Of a DNA stretch of 43,781 bases, positions 18,301-24,914 are shown piece after piece; the first letter of the stretch is position 1, and each line of letters begins with the position of its first letter. Under the pieces are notes generated by a model that was given only the letters and a program-made list of their open reading frames with translations, did not search any database and was not told the DNA's origin. The DNA comes from an uncultured Flavobacterium sp. Its GTDB lineage: Bacteria; Bacteroidota; Bacteroidia; Flavobacteriales; Flavobacteriaceae. The position numbers and the translations under genes were made by a program. The stretch is taken from contig NZ_OY730247.1 of NCBI RefSeq assembly GCF_963422545.1, positions 1 to 43,781 of the forward strand. The letters run 5' to 3'.

Positions 18301-18434
18301 GGTTGATTTGTAACATTATCAATAACAGTTCCGTCAAGTTTAGATTGTATAAGTGGTGTTATATTTTGGGCATTAATTCCTGCTGAGAGCAGAAGGAGAA
18401 AAAGCAAAGAGTATATGTTTAATTTTTTTTTCAT
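15309..18434 (-). CDS. SusC/RagA family TonB-dependent outer-membrane transporter
   Basis: The 1041-residue protein has a signal peptide (about residues 1-22, GINAQ), a carboxypeptidase-D-like regulatory domain (about 33-105: LDGTVIDNVTNQPIIGASVVI), a TonB-dependent plug (about 115-230: VVVGYGSQKRKDITGSVA, VRIRGGNSITAGNEPLYVVDG, IEVLKDASATAIYGSRGANG), and a 22-strand-type beta barrel ending in the aromatic VTF. It imports bulky ligands powered by TonB. It heads the sulfatase operon. Its start follows a 134-nt leader with a Cys-rich mini-ORF and three hairpins, so expression may respond to cysteine supply. Confidence 0.96.
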   Translation of the reverse strand: MKKKLNIYSLLFLLLLSAGINAQNITPLIQSKLDGTVIDNVTNQPIIGASVVIKGTTHGVQTDAEGKFYFQTGQKLPYTLIVTYIGYKKTEVIVDKNPVTINLKEDRQELDELVVVGYGSQKRKDITGSVASVPKANLSQVTSSADNLLRGAIPGVVVTQSSGRPGASSSVRIRGGNSITAGNEPLYVVDGILIYNDNANSSAGVANAGSSLNVLSTINPADIESIEVLKDASATAIYGSRGANGVVLITTKKGTKGQDNISYQGYFGVQSVSKKLDIMNASQWASLRNDVQASIGQAPSFTPAQIEAFKTSGSYDWQDAAFRTAAPVQNHQLTFSGGDDRSRYSVSAGYFDQEGVVIGSNFKRISLRANYERNYSQAFKFGVNANYSNSLSNGVANNASGGRNPNPLVSVLLMAPVVPIKNPDGSYNVTNNPYATSVNGFIPNPINDLENTTNETKINRILTSLFGEYKITKKLVAKIAVSGDVINTKQNYYAPANTTNGAGTKGLASVGDRLVSSVLNENTLNYNTNFGENHKFSALAGYTLQYTKGEVVNAGAQTFVNDANTYNALQDGVPVKPYSDAFESVLKSWLARVNYSYKGKYNFTLSTRADGSSRFGSKSLWGYFPSAGFSWNITDEDFANNIKGVTEAKLRITAGTTGNQEIGNYLSLAQMGSVNYAFGGTLQTGLAPTRLANPDLKWEKTDQYNVGLDLSLLDRKINFVFDVYYKKTNDLLINVPIPLTSGYATVLQNIGGVENKGIEIGLITENIKTENFSWNSNFVFSANKNKVVSIGNGVDQFFPVVPNGSLLQQQPVTVKVGLPLGTFWGYRTAGIFQTQEEVNTQPKINSLANTKVGDRKYVDTNGDGVITALDKGNLGSSQPKFVGSFSNTISYHDFDLNFSFQGSYGGKVFNALNQQLEISTLGTNAASTLNDRWTPTNPSNEIPRASSSPLGIVSERYVEDASFLRLKLITLGYTLPKSLSSKLGTKSIKFYVSAENLVTWTKYTGFDPEVSSYEQNNLYPGIDFGSYPNSRTFISGLNVTF

Positions 18435-18568
18435 TTCTTTGTAATGGTTTTAAGTAATTAACAAGGCGCCCTGAAAGTTGAATTTTCAACTCTCTAAATG
18501 GTGTTCTTGATTTAGTGATAAATGTTCTTTAAGCCTCGCCATTTCTGTTGCCGCAGAAATGGCTTTTT
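18435..18568 (-). promoter_or_regulatory. Structured 5' leader of the susC operon
   Basis: Between the Cys-rich mini-ORF and susC the minus-strand RNA can form three hairpins. H1 has 10-bp perfect arms GCCATTTCTG (18554-18563) and CAGAAATGGC (18538-18547). H2 pairs CTAAAT and ATTTAG (18494-18515). H3 pairs AGTTGAA and TTCAACT (18476-18491). H1 begins only six bases after the mini-ORF stop, so a ribosome on the Cys codons could cover its 5' arm. No U-run follows any of them on this strand, so a simple intrinsic terminator is not seen. Confidence 0.45.
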
Positions 18569-18601
18569 TTATTTACAGCAGCAGCTTTGCATCTTTTTCA
18601 T
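18569..18601 (-). CDS. Candidate cysteine-rich leader peptide MKKMQSCCCK
   Basis: A 10-codon ORF starts at ATG 18601 and ends with TAA at 18569. Codons 7-9 are TGC, TGC, TGT: three consecutive cysteines. It lies in the 5' leader of susC, upstream of a perfect 10-bp hairpin, at the head of a sulfatase and sulfur-metabolism block. Runs of the regulated amino acid are the hallmark of attenuator leader peptides, and Cys-rich upstream ORFs with Cys-responsive control are known in mycobacteria. Translation and regulatory function here are inference. The upstream A-rich stretch suits Bacteroidota translation initiation. Confidence 0.55.
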   Translation of the reverse strand: MKKMQSCCCK

Positions 18602-19366
18602 TTTAGTTTTATTTTAGTTATTAGTTATTTTTTTTAATTGTATAGGTATAGTTTCAAGAATCCTTTTAATACAAATTAATGCATCAAATAAATTTTTGGA
18701 ATTTTTCAGTAAATGGTATTGTGGTGTATTGGTAAGATTCGTTTTTTATCCGATTTGTGTAAATTTGAGAATATCAGGAATAAACGAATAAATTGCTCAG
18801 AGGTTTAGCAACAGAAGCACATATAACAAAAAGTGTTATAAGTATATTTTTTAGGAAGATTGTAATACGATATGCTTGCGGTTGTTTTCAAAATATAGTT
18901 TTTTATGGTTTCAAACTCTACTAATCCTATAGACAAAGTTAAATTTAATCTAATAAAAACCAAAAATTTCAGAAGTTTTTTTTCATAGAGGGCTTTCTGG
19001 TCTATTTTAAGTTGAGGTTTTTTTGTATTTATATTGCTGATTATTAGCATATTATGAATTTTTGTTTCATTCTGATAATTGTTAAAAAGCATTGCTGAAA
19101 AATATTAAAATGTAGTATTTTTTACTTATTTTTTTATTTTTCAATTGCCTTAAGAAAAGTAAAAAGAAGCTCAAAACGTCTAGGAAAGCTTAATTTAAAA
19201 TTATTAAGATGAATTTTAATCTAAAACTACACTCCATTTTAAAGTTGATTTTGAAGAAATTAGACTAATTTTATAGATATTAAAATAAATTAGAATTTTT
19301 TATTCATCCTATTAAGAAATACTTATATTTGTAATAAGTATTTTTACTTAGTTTATATTCTCAAAA
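18602..19366. other. 765-bp AT-rich divergent spacer between the sulfur block and the Moco operon
   Basis: No convincing gene lies here. It must hold the promoters of the susC operon (minus) and moeA (plus). I found no exact TAnnTTTG on the minus strand; TTAATTTG at 18672-18679 is one mismatch away and lacks a TTG partner. The moeA side has a TATATTTG element within overlapping palindromes. A 95-codon minus-strand ORF (18805-19092) is low complexity and not believed. Confidence 0.6.
19319..19350 (+). promoter_or_regulatory. moeA promoter with overlapping palindromes
   Basis: The -7-like element TATATTTG (19324-19331) has no TTG at the usual distance. It is embedded in ATACTTAT-N7-ATAAGTAT (19319-19341), which overlaps TAAGTA-N4-TACTTA (19335-19350). 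The same half-sites recur at the nitrate reductase and porin promoters. Since the dyad covers the -7 element, repression is possible here. Confidence 0.5.
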
Positions 19367-20539
19367 ATGATACAAGTAGAAGAAGCCTTATCAATAATTG
19401 CAGCTAATAGCATAAATATGCCAAAGCGTAAAATACCTGTGAGTAAATCATTGGGATTTATTCTGGCAGAAACAGTGTATTCGCCAATTGCAATGCCACC
19501 CTTCCGTCAATCGGCAATGGATGGATATGCTTTTATTCACAGCGAAAGACATCAGTATGATATTGTAGGTATTTCGCAAGCCGGAGATCATTCTAATATA
19601 AAATTGAACCCAAATGAAGCAGTCCGTATTTTTACAGGTGCTTTTGTGCCTCATAATGCTGATACGGTAGTAATGCAGGAACATGTAATGGCAAATGAGA
19701 AATCGATTTTGATTACTAAAATGCCACAACAGTTTGTAAATGTTCGTAATAAAGGAGAACAAATTGGAGTTGAAGATATTGTTTTTGAAGCTAATACGTT
19801 AATAACACCTGCCGCAATTGGTTTTTTAGCCTGTTTAGGAATTACCGAAATACAAGTTTACAAAAAGCCTAAAGTTACCATTTTAGTAACTGGAAATGAA
19901 TTAGTAAAACCCGGTAAAAAACTGGCTAAGGGAAAAATTTACGAAAGTAATTCAGTTATGTTAGAGGCAGCGCTTCAAACAATTGGAATAAATAAAATAA
20001 AAGTTTATAAAGTAAAAGATAGCCTGAAAGCGACTAAAAAAGCGCTTAAAGGAATTTTAGCTAAAAATGATATAGTTTTAATTTCGGGCGGAATTTCTGT
20101 TGGAGATTATGATTTTGTAAAAGAAGCCTTATTACAAAATGGAGTAGAAGAGCTCTTTTATAAAATCAATCAGAAACCCGGAAAACCAATGTTTTTTGGC
20201 TGTAAGAATGAAACCTTAGTTTTTGCTTTACCTGGAAATCCAGCTTCGTCACTTACTAATTTTTACATTTATGTTTATCCCGCTATTAAAAACAGAATGG
20301 GTTTTTCGGATACGCATTTACCAAAATTAGTTCGAAAAATAAATTCAGGCTTTACCAATACAACAGGAAAAACATTGTTTTTAAAAGCAATATATGACGA
20401 AACACACGTAACGGTTTTAGACGGACAAAGCTCAGCAATGCTCAATACATTTGCAATTGCCAATAGTTTATTAATTGTTCCTCATGATACTGCAGCAATT
20501 AAAAAAGGACAACTGGTAACATTATTGCCCATAGATTAG
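19367..20539 (+). CDS. moeA: Molybdopterin molybdotransferase MoeA
   Basis: The 390-residue protein inserts molybdate into adenylylated molybdopterin, the last common step of Moco synthesis, in the cytosol. The MoeA domains appear in order: N-terminal FRQSAMDGYAF (about 45-55), domain II with IFTGAFVPHNADTVVMQEH, the MogA-like domain with TGNELVKPG and GGISVGDYDFV, and a C-terminal beta domain from about 320. Length fits the family. It is the first gene of a co-directional Moco run and starts 16 bp after a palindrome shared with the nitrate genes, so co-regulation with nitrate reductase is likely. Confidence 0.95.
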   Translation: MIQVEEALSIIAANSINMPKRKIPVSKSLGFILAETVYSPIAMPPFRQSAMDGYAFIHSERHQYDIVGISQAGDHSNIKLNPNEAVRIFTGAFVPHNADTVVMQEHVMANEKSILITKMPQQFVNVRNKGEQIGVEDIVFEANTLITPAAIGFLACLGITEIQVYKKPKVTILVTGNELVKPGKKLAKGKIYESNSVMLEAALQTIGINKIKVYKVKDSLKATKKALKGILAKNDIVLISGGISVGDYDFVKEALLQNGVEELFYKINQKPGKPMFFGCKNETLVFALPGNPASSLTNFYIYVYPAIKNRMGFSDTHLPKLVRKINSGFTNTTGKTLFLKAIYDETHVTVLDGQSSAMLNTFAIANSLLIVPHDTAAIKKGQLVTLLPID

Positions 20540-20682
20540 AATTTTTAGAAAATAGAAAAAAGAGTATAGAAAATAGATTTTTGAGTACGAAAGATAAAAT
20601 GCGGTGTGTAAAATAAAACATATAGCATAAACCTGAAACAAATAAAACTTGAAACTTGAAACAAAAATAAACCTGAAACAAA
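20540..20682. repeat. Short degenerate CTGAAAC/TTGAAAC repeats upstream of the TSUP gene
   Basis: From about 20628 the spacer contains AACCTGAAACAAA and ACTTGAAACTTGAAAC units in loose tandem. Similar strings occur at 21560-21590, 35310-35345 and 39430-39465, always in spacers. Confidence 0.5.
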
Positions 20683-21429
20683 ATGAATCTTCTTAGTTCC
20701 GAAAATATTTTATTATTCAGCATTGCTCTCGTAGTGATAGCTTTTTTATATTCGAGTGTAGGTCACGGCGGAGCATCCGGATATTTGGCTTTGATGACGA
20801 TTTTTGCTTTTCCAATTTCAATAATGAAACCATCGGCATTATTACTGAATTTGTTTGTTTCGAGTATTTCGTTTTTCTTTTATTATAAAATGAATTATTT
20901 CAAACCCAAATTGTTTTATCCCTTTGCGATAACCTCAATTCCGGCAGCATTTATTGGCGGTTTTATCACATTAGATAACACGATTTATAAAATTATTTTG
21001 GGAGTAGTATTGGTTTTCGCAGCGCTTCGTTTATTCGGAATATTTAATTTTAAAGAAAAAGAAGCAGTAGTAATAAACATTCCGTTCGCATTAACAATCG
21101 GATTTATTATTGGATTGTTGTCCGGAATGTTGGGGATTGGCGGTGGAATTATTTTGAGTCCGATTTTATTATTTTTAGGATGGGCTTCAATAAAGGAATC
21201 AGCAGCAATTTCAAGTTTATTTATTTTTGTGAATTCATTTGCCGGAATTTTGGGCTTCTTTTTAGGAGGAAAAACAGTTCCGACAGAAAGTTTTTATCTG
21301 GTTCCGATTGCCGTTTTAGGTGGCGTTTTGGGCGGATATTATGGCAGCGGTTATTTCTCTAATAAAACACTGAAAATTGTTTTGGGAACCGTGATTTTAA
21401 TGGCGAGCATAAAATTGATTTTTCCTTAA
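20683..21429 (+). CDS. TSUP (TauE/SafE) family membrane transporter
   Basis: The 248-residue protein has seven to eight hydrophobic helices and the two TSUP-type glycine-rich repeats: SSVGHGGASGYLALM near residue 25 and LLSGMLGIGGGIILSPIL near residue 145. TSUP proteins move sulfite, sulfonates, sulfoacetate or related anions across the inner membrane. It lies within the Moco/siroheme run between moeA and mobA, but with 143 and 165 bp spacers, so it could have a separate promoter. Sulfite, nitrite or molybdate are all conceivable; the sequence does not decide between them. Confidence 0.88.
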   Translation: MNLLSSENILLFSIALVVIAFLYSSVGHGGASGYLALMTIFAFPISIMKPSALLLNLFVSSISFFFYYKMNYFKPKLFYPFAITSIPAAFIGGFITLDNTIYKIILGVVLVFAALRLFGIFNFKEKEAVVINIPFALTIGFIIGLLSGMLGIGGGIILSPILLFLGWASIKESAAISSLFIFVNSFAGILGFFLGGKTVPTESFYLVPIAVLGGVLGGYYGSGYFSNKTLKIVLGTVILMASIKLIFP

Positions 21430-21594
21430 ATAATTTTATTGAAAACAGCAAAGTACGTAAAGCTTTGTATTTATTCAGCTTTGCGAACTTAATTTAAAAA
21501 CACATCAAATGAATAAAAAAAACTTAGCGCACTTTGCGGTAAAATTTTTTCTCATTTCAACATGAAACCTGAAACCTGAAACAAAAAGATAATC

Positions 21595-22170
21595 ATGGAA
21601 ACAACACCAACAGTATTTATTCTTTGTGGCGGAAAAAGCTCCCGAATGCAATCAGAAAAAGGACTGGTTTTGTTTCAGGATAAACCTTTTATTGAGCATA
21701 TTATACAGGCGATTTTGCCTATTACAGATAAAATAATATTGATAACGGCAACAAAGGAATATGATTATTTGCCTTATCAGAAAATACCCGATATTATTTT
21801 AGATAAAGGTCCGTTGGGTGGAATATATACGGCATTATCATATTCTGAATCGGAGTTTAATTTGATTCTGAGTTGTGATATTCCGTTAATTTCAACCCAA
21901 TTATTATCAGAATTAATTTCAAAACATAACGATGAAGCCGAAATTACAGTTTTTGCTTCAGAAAGCAGATTACATCCTTTAATTGGGATTTATTCTAAAA
22001 AAGTAGTACCAGTTATCAAAAGCGCAATTGATAACGAGGAACTAAAAATGATGGATTTATTGGCAAAAATTCCGCATCAAATTATCACAATAGAAGAAAG
22101 TGAAAACTTTCATTTGACCAATATTAATTCGGTTGACGAATTAAATGATCTGAATATCAATTTAAGTTAA
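21595..22170 (+). CDS. mobA: Molybdenum cofactor guanylyltransferase MobA
   Basis: The 191-residue protein carries the nucleotidyltransferase signature LCGGKSSRMQSEKGL at the N-terminus, the LDKGPLGGIYTAL segment, and the metal-binding SCDIPLIS. MobA attaches GMP to Mo-molybdopterin to form the bis-MGD cofactor used by enzymes of the DMSO-reductase family. The nitrate reductase in this window belongs to that family and needs this step. It is five bases before cobA. Confidence 0.93.
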   Translation: METTPTVFILCGGKSSRMQSEKGLVLFQDKPFIEHIIQAILPITDKIILITATKEYDYLPYQKIPDIILDKGPLGGIYTALSYSESEFNLILSCDIPLISTQLLSELISKHNDEAEITVFASESRLHPLIGIYSKKVVPVIKSAIDNEELKMMDLLAKIPHQIITIEESENFHLTNINSVDELNDLNINLS

Positions 22171-22175
22171 AAGTT

Positions 22176-22967
22176 ATGCGAAATTTAAAAACACCAAAAT
22201 TAACAATTGTAGGCGCAGGTCCGGGTGATGTTGAATTGATTACATTGAAAGCAATAAAAGCATTAGAAACTGCTGATGTCGTTTTGTACGATGCATTAGT
22301 AAACGAAGAATTGTTGCAATATGCGACAAACGCTGAAATTGTTTTTGTAGGCAAACGTTTAGGGTGTCATGCTTATACACAAGATCAGATCAACGAATTG
22401 ATAGTTTCGATGGCAAATAGATACGGTCATGTAGTGCGATTAAAAGGTGGAGATCCGTTTATTTTTGGAAGAGGAAGTGAAGAAATTGAATATGTAGAAC
22501 AATACGGTTTAGAAACCGCTATTGTGCCCGGAATTTCATCTGCTTTAGGCGTTCCGGCTTCGGTTGGAATTAGCTTAACACAGCGAAAAGTTGCCGAAAG
22601 TTTTTGGGTGATTACAGGTACAACATCTAATCATGAATTATCAAAAGATATTCGTTTAGCATCAAAATCTGCTGCGACGGTAGTTATTTTGATGGGGATG
22701 CATAAATTGGATGAAATTATTGCTATTTATCAAGAGAACCGTACAGACGATTTGCCTATTGCGATTATTCAAAACGGAACAAAAAATACGGAACAAAAAG
22801 TAGTTGGAACTATAAGTTCGATTGCTAACTTAGTATCCGAAAATAAAATATCATCTCCGGCAATTATTGTAATAGGAGAAGTCGTGAAAAATACTTCGAG
22901 ATTAACTTCTTATTTTCAAGAGCATTTTGATGACGAATTTATCTTTCAAAATTTAAATTTAGAATAA
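22176..22967 (+). CDS. cobA: Uroporphyrinogen-III C-methyltransferase
   Basis: The 263-residue protein is a stand-alone SUMT that makes precorrin-2 from uroporphyrinogen III with SAM. Motifs: VGAGPGDVELITLKA (SAM-binding start), LYDALVNEELL, VRLKGGDPFIFGRGSEE, VPGISSALGVPASVGISLTQR. It lacks the fused CysG dehydrogenase/ferrochelatase half, so siroheme completion needs another gene. Within a Moco operon the product is probably for siroheme of nitrite or sulfite reductase. It ends on the same base where moaD starts, indicating tight coupling. Confidence 0.94.
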   Translation: MRNLKTPKLTIVGAGPGDVELITLKAIKALETADVVLYDALVNEELLQYATNAEIVFVGKRLGCHAYTQDQINELIVSMANRYGHVVRLKGGDPFIFGRGSEEIEYVEQYGLETAIVPGISSALGVPASVGISLTQRKVAESFWVITGTTSNHELSKDIRLASKSAATVVILMGMHKLDEIIAIYQENRTDDLPIAIIQNGTKNTEQKVVGTISSIANLVSENKISSPAIIVIGEVVKNTSRLTSYFQEHFDDEFIFQNLNLE

Positions 22968-23203
22968 TGATTGAGATTAAATATTTTGGAGCTGTCGCTG
23001 AAAAGACAAAATGTGCTTTCGAAAAAGTATCTTCTTCTGAAGTTTCACTGCAAAAACTATTGCAGGATCTTGAGATAAAATATCAATTTGAATCGCTTTC
23101 TTTTAGTGTTGCAGTCAACCAGAAAATAGTATCAAAAACAACAGACTATAAATTGCAAACAAGCGATATTGTCGCTTTATTGCCTCCTTTTGCCGGAGGA
23201 TAA
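22967..23203 (+). CDS. moaD: Molybdopterin synthase sulfur-carrier subunit MoaD
   Basis: The 78-residue protein is a ubiquitin-like sulfur carrier. The C-terminal FAGG tail is the site adenylylated by MoeB and turned into a thiocarboxylate. The N-terminal IEIKYFGAVAEKTK fits MoaD. Its start overlaps the last base of cobA, and moeB follows after 10 bp. Confidence 0.9.
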   Translation: MIEIKYFGAVAEKTKCAFEKVSSSEVSLQKLLQDLEIKYQFESLSFSVAVNQKIVSKTTDYKLQTSDIVALLPPFAGG

Positions 23204-23213
23204 ATGAATTTTT

Positions 23214-24290
23214 ATGAATAATTCAGTACGTTATAATCGGCAAATAATGCTGAAGGAAATAGGAGAAACAGGTCAGCATAAATTATTAAAAGCAAAAGTT
23301 TTAGTAATTGGTGCAGGTGGTTTGGGAGCTGCTATTTTGCCTTATTTGGCTGCGGTCGGAGTGGGAGAAATAGGAATTATTGACAATGATGTTATTGAAC
23401 TTTCGAATTTGCACCGTCAGGTAATTTATAAAAGTTCAGCAGTTGGAAAGCATAAAGTTGATGAAGCTAAATTGATGATTACCAAATTGAATCCATCAAT
23501 AAAAGTTGATGCAATTGCAGAAAAATTATCGGGTAAAAATGCTATTTCGTTATTTGAAAAATATGATATTATTGTTGATGCGACAGATAATATTGCGATT
23601 AAATATTTAATAAATGATGCTTGTTTGGTAACGAATAAACCAATGGTTTACGGATCTATTTTTAGATTTCAGGGACAAGTTTCAGTTTTTAATTATCAAA
23701 ACGGACCAACATACAGATGTTTGTATCCAGATGAAAATAGTAATGCATTAAACTGTGAAGATGCCGGAGTAATTGGAATTTCGGTTGGAATTATTGGAAT
23801 GCTTCAGGCAAATGAAGTTATCAAAATGATCTTAGGAATTGGAGAAATTTTAAGCGGTAAAATATTGGTGTATAATATTCTGAACAATGAACAGCAAAAA
23901 TACGATTTTGATAAAAGTGATGTTCAGTTAATAAGCAGAGAAGTATTCGAAGAAAAATATAATAAGTCCGGAAATCAGATTGAAGAAGTAAATTTTGAAT
24001 CGGTTTTGGATGAAATAAATAATGATGAGGTTCTTTTTTTAGATGTAAGAAATGAGGAAGAACTGCCTAAAATCAGTTTGAAAAATCAAGTTCAAATTCC
24101 GTTAATGAATTTAGAAAATGAGATTCAAAAATTAAATAAAAATCAGACTATTTATGTTTTCTGTCAATCCGGCATCAGAAGCAAAATCGCTGCAGAATTA
24201 TTGCAGAAAAAAGAATTTAGAAAAATAAAAAGTATTGCTGGCGGTGTTTTAGCAATGAAACAATTATTAGCAGTTGAGATAAATTTATAG
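23214..24290 (+). CDS. moeB: MoeB-type adenylyltransferase with C-terminal rhodanese domain
   Basis: The 358-residue protein joins a HesA/MoeB/ThiF E1-like domain (about 1-245) to a rhodanese domain (about 260-358). The E1 part shows YNRQIMLKEIGETGQ, the ATP motif VIGAGGLGAA, DNDVIELSNLHRQV and VDATDN. The usual zinc CxxC pairs are missing: only single cysteines remain in YRCLYP and ALNCEDAG. The rhodanese active loop FCQSGIRS keeps its Cys, so it can supply persulfide sulfur. Eukaryotic MOCS3 has the same fusion. It adenylylates MoaD and probably also sulfurates it. Confidence 0.92.
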   Translation: MNNSVRYNRQIMLKEIGETGQHKLLKAKVLVIGAGGLGAAILPYLAAVGVGEIGIIDNDVIELSNLHRQVIYKSSAVGKHKVDEAKLMITKLNPSIKVDAIAEKLSGKNAISLFEKYDIIVDATDNIAIKYLINDACLVTNKPMVYGSIFRFQGQVSVFNYQNGPTYRCLYPDENSNALNCEDAGVIGISVGIIGMLQANEVIKMILGIGEILSGKILVYNILNNEQQKYDFDKSDVQLISREVFEEKYNKSGNQIEEVNFESVLDEINNDEVLFLDVRNEEELPKISLKNQVQIPLMNLENEIQKLNKNQTIYVFCQSGIRSKIAAELLQKKEFRKIKSIAGGVLAMKQLLAVEINL

Positions 24291-24460
24291 CCACAGATTA
24301 TACAGATTAAAATGATTTTTGAATTGCTTTGTGTAAAGTTGTTTGCCGCGAATTACACAAATTTTCACAAATTTTTATTCGCAATAATTAAAAAACAATT
24401 CGTGCTAATTCGTGAAATTCGTGGCAAAAAAAAATCATTTTAATCTGTATAATCTGTGGC
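24290..24460. repeat. Long nested inverted repeat between moeB and moaE
   Basis: Perfect 31-bp outer arms (24290-24320 and 24430-24460) begin with GCCACAGATTATACAG and end with its complement. Inner arms TTTGCCGCGAATT (24342-24354) and AATTCGTGGCAAA (24416-24428) pair with one G-T. The space between holds further ACAAATT / AATTCGTG units. The element touches the last base of moeB. No ORF inside. Related shorter copies lie at 2547-2625 and 38395-38459. Confidence 0.8.
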
Positions 24461-24476
24461 CTAAAAAAAATAAACA

Positions 24477-24914
24477 ATGAGTAAAAATGTATTTGTAGAA
24501 GGACCAATTTCTCCTGAATTTATAGCAGAGTCTATCGCCAAACACCAGTCAAAACACACGATTGGAGCGCATAATATTTTTCTGGGTCAGGTTCGTGCTG
24601 ATGTGATTCATGATAATACAGTTGTAGCAATCGATTATTCGGCTTATACTGATATGGCGAACGAAGCCTTGTACGCGATTCGTGAAAAAGCTTTCGCTAA
24701 ATTCGACTTAACCTGCATGCACATTTACCATAGTTTGGGAGTTGTAAAGGCAGGTGAAATTTGTTTGTTCGTATTTGTTTCGGCAACACGACGCAAACAA
24801 GTTTATGAAGCCACAGAAGCTATTGTAAACTGGATAAAAACAGATGTACCGATTTTTGGTAAAGAAATGTTTGAGAACGATACATTCACTTGGAAACAAA
24901 ACACTAATGGTTGA
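24477..24914 (+). CDS. moaE: Molybdopterin synthase catalytic subunit MoaE
   Basis: The 145-residue protein has MoaE motifs: GAHNIFLGQVRADV, IDYSAYTDMANEAL, the substrate-site region HIYHSLGVVKAGE, VFVSATRRKQVYEA and DVPIFGKEMF, with the conserved lysine pair near the C-terminus. With MoaD it inserts two dithiolene sulfurs into precursor Z (cPMP). Its last eight bases overlap the start of moaC-moaB, so the two are translationally coupled. A long inverted repeat separates it from moeB. Confidence 0.94.
   Translation: MSKNVFVEGPISPEFIAESIAKHQSKHTIGAHNIFLGQVRADVIHDNTVVAIDYSAYTDMANEALYAIREKAFAKFDLTCMHIYHSLGVVKAGEICLFVFVSATRRKQVYEATEAIVNWIKTDVPIFGKEMFENDTFTWKQNTNG

Noticed and set aside
18538..18570. 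GC hairpin followed by seven T on the plus strand, read as a plus-strand terminator
   Set aside because: No plus-strand gene ends here. The hairpin makes better sense as a structure in the minus-strand susC leader, although antisense termination cannot be excluded.
18805..19092. A 95-codon minus-strand ORF ending in CYMCFCC, with a nested MCFCC mini-ORF
   Set aside because: Low complexity and AT-driven, no domain, no plausible operon. The Cys-rich end drew attention because of the nearby polycysteine leader, but it lies over 200 bp upstream with no adjacent hairpin and is probably chance.
24844..24906. Upstream in-frame ATG for moaC-moaB at 24844
   Set aside because: The extra 21 residues overlap moaE and do not match MoaC, which starts MVDITYKIS.
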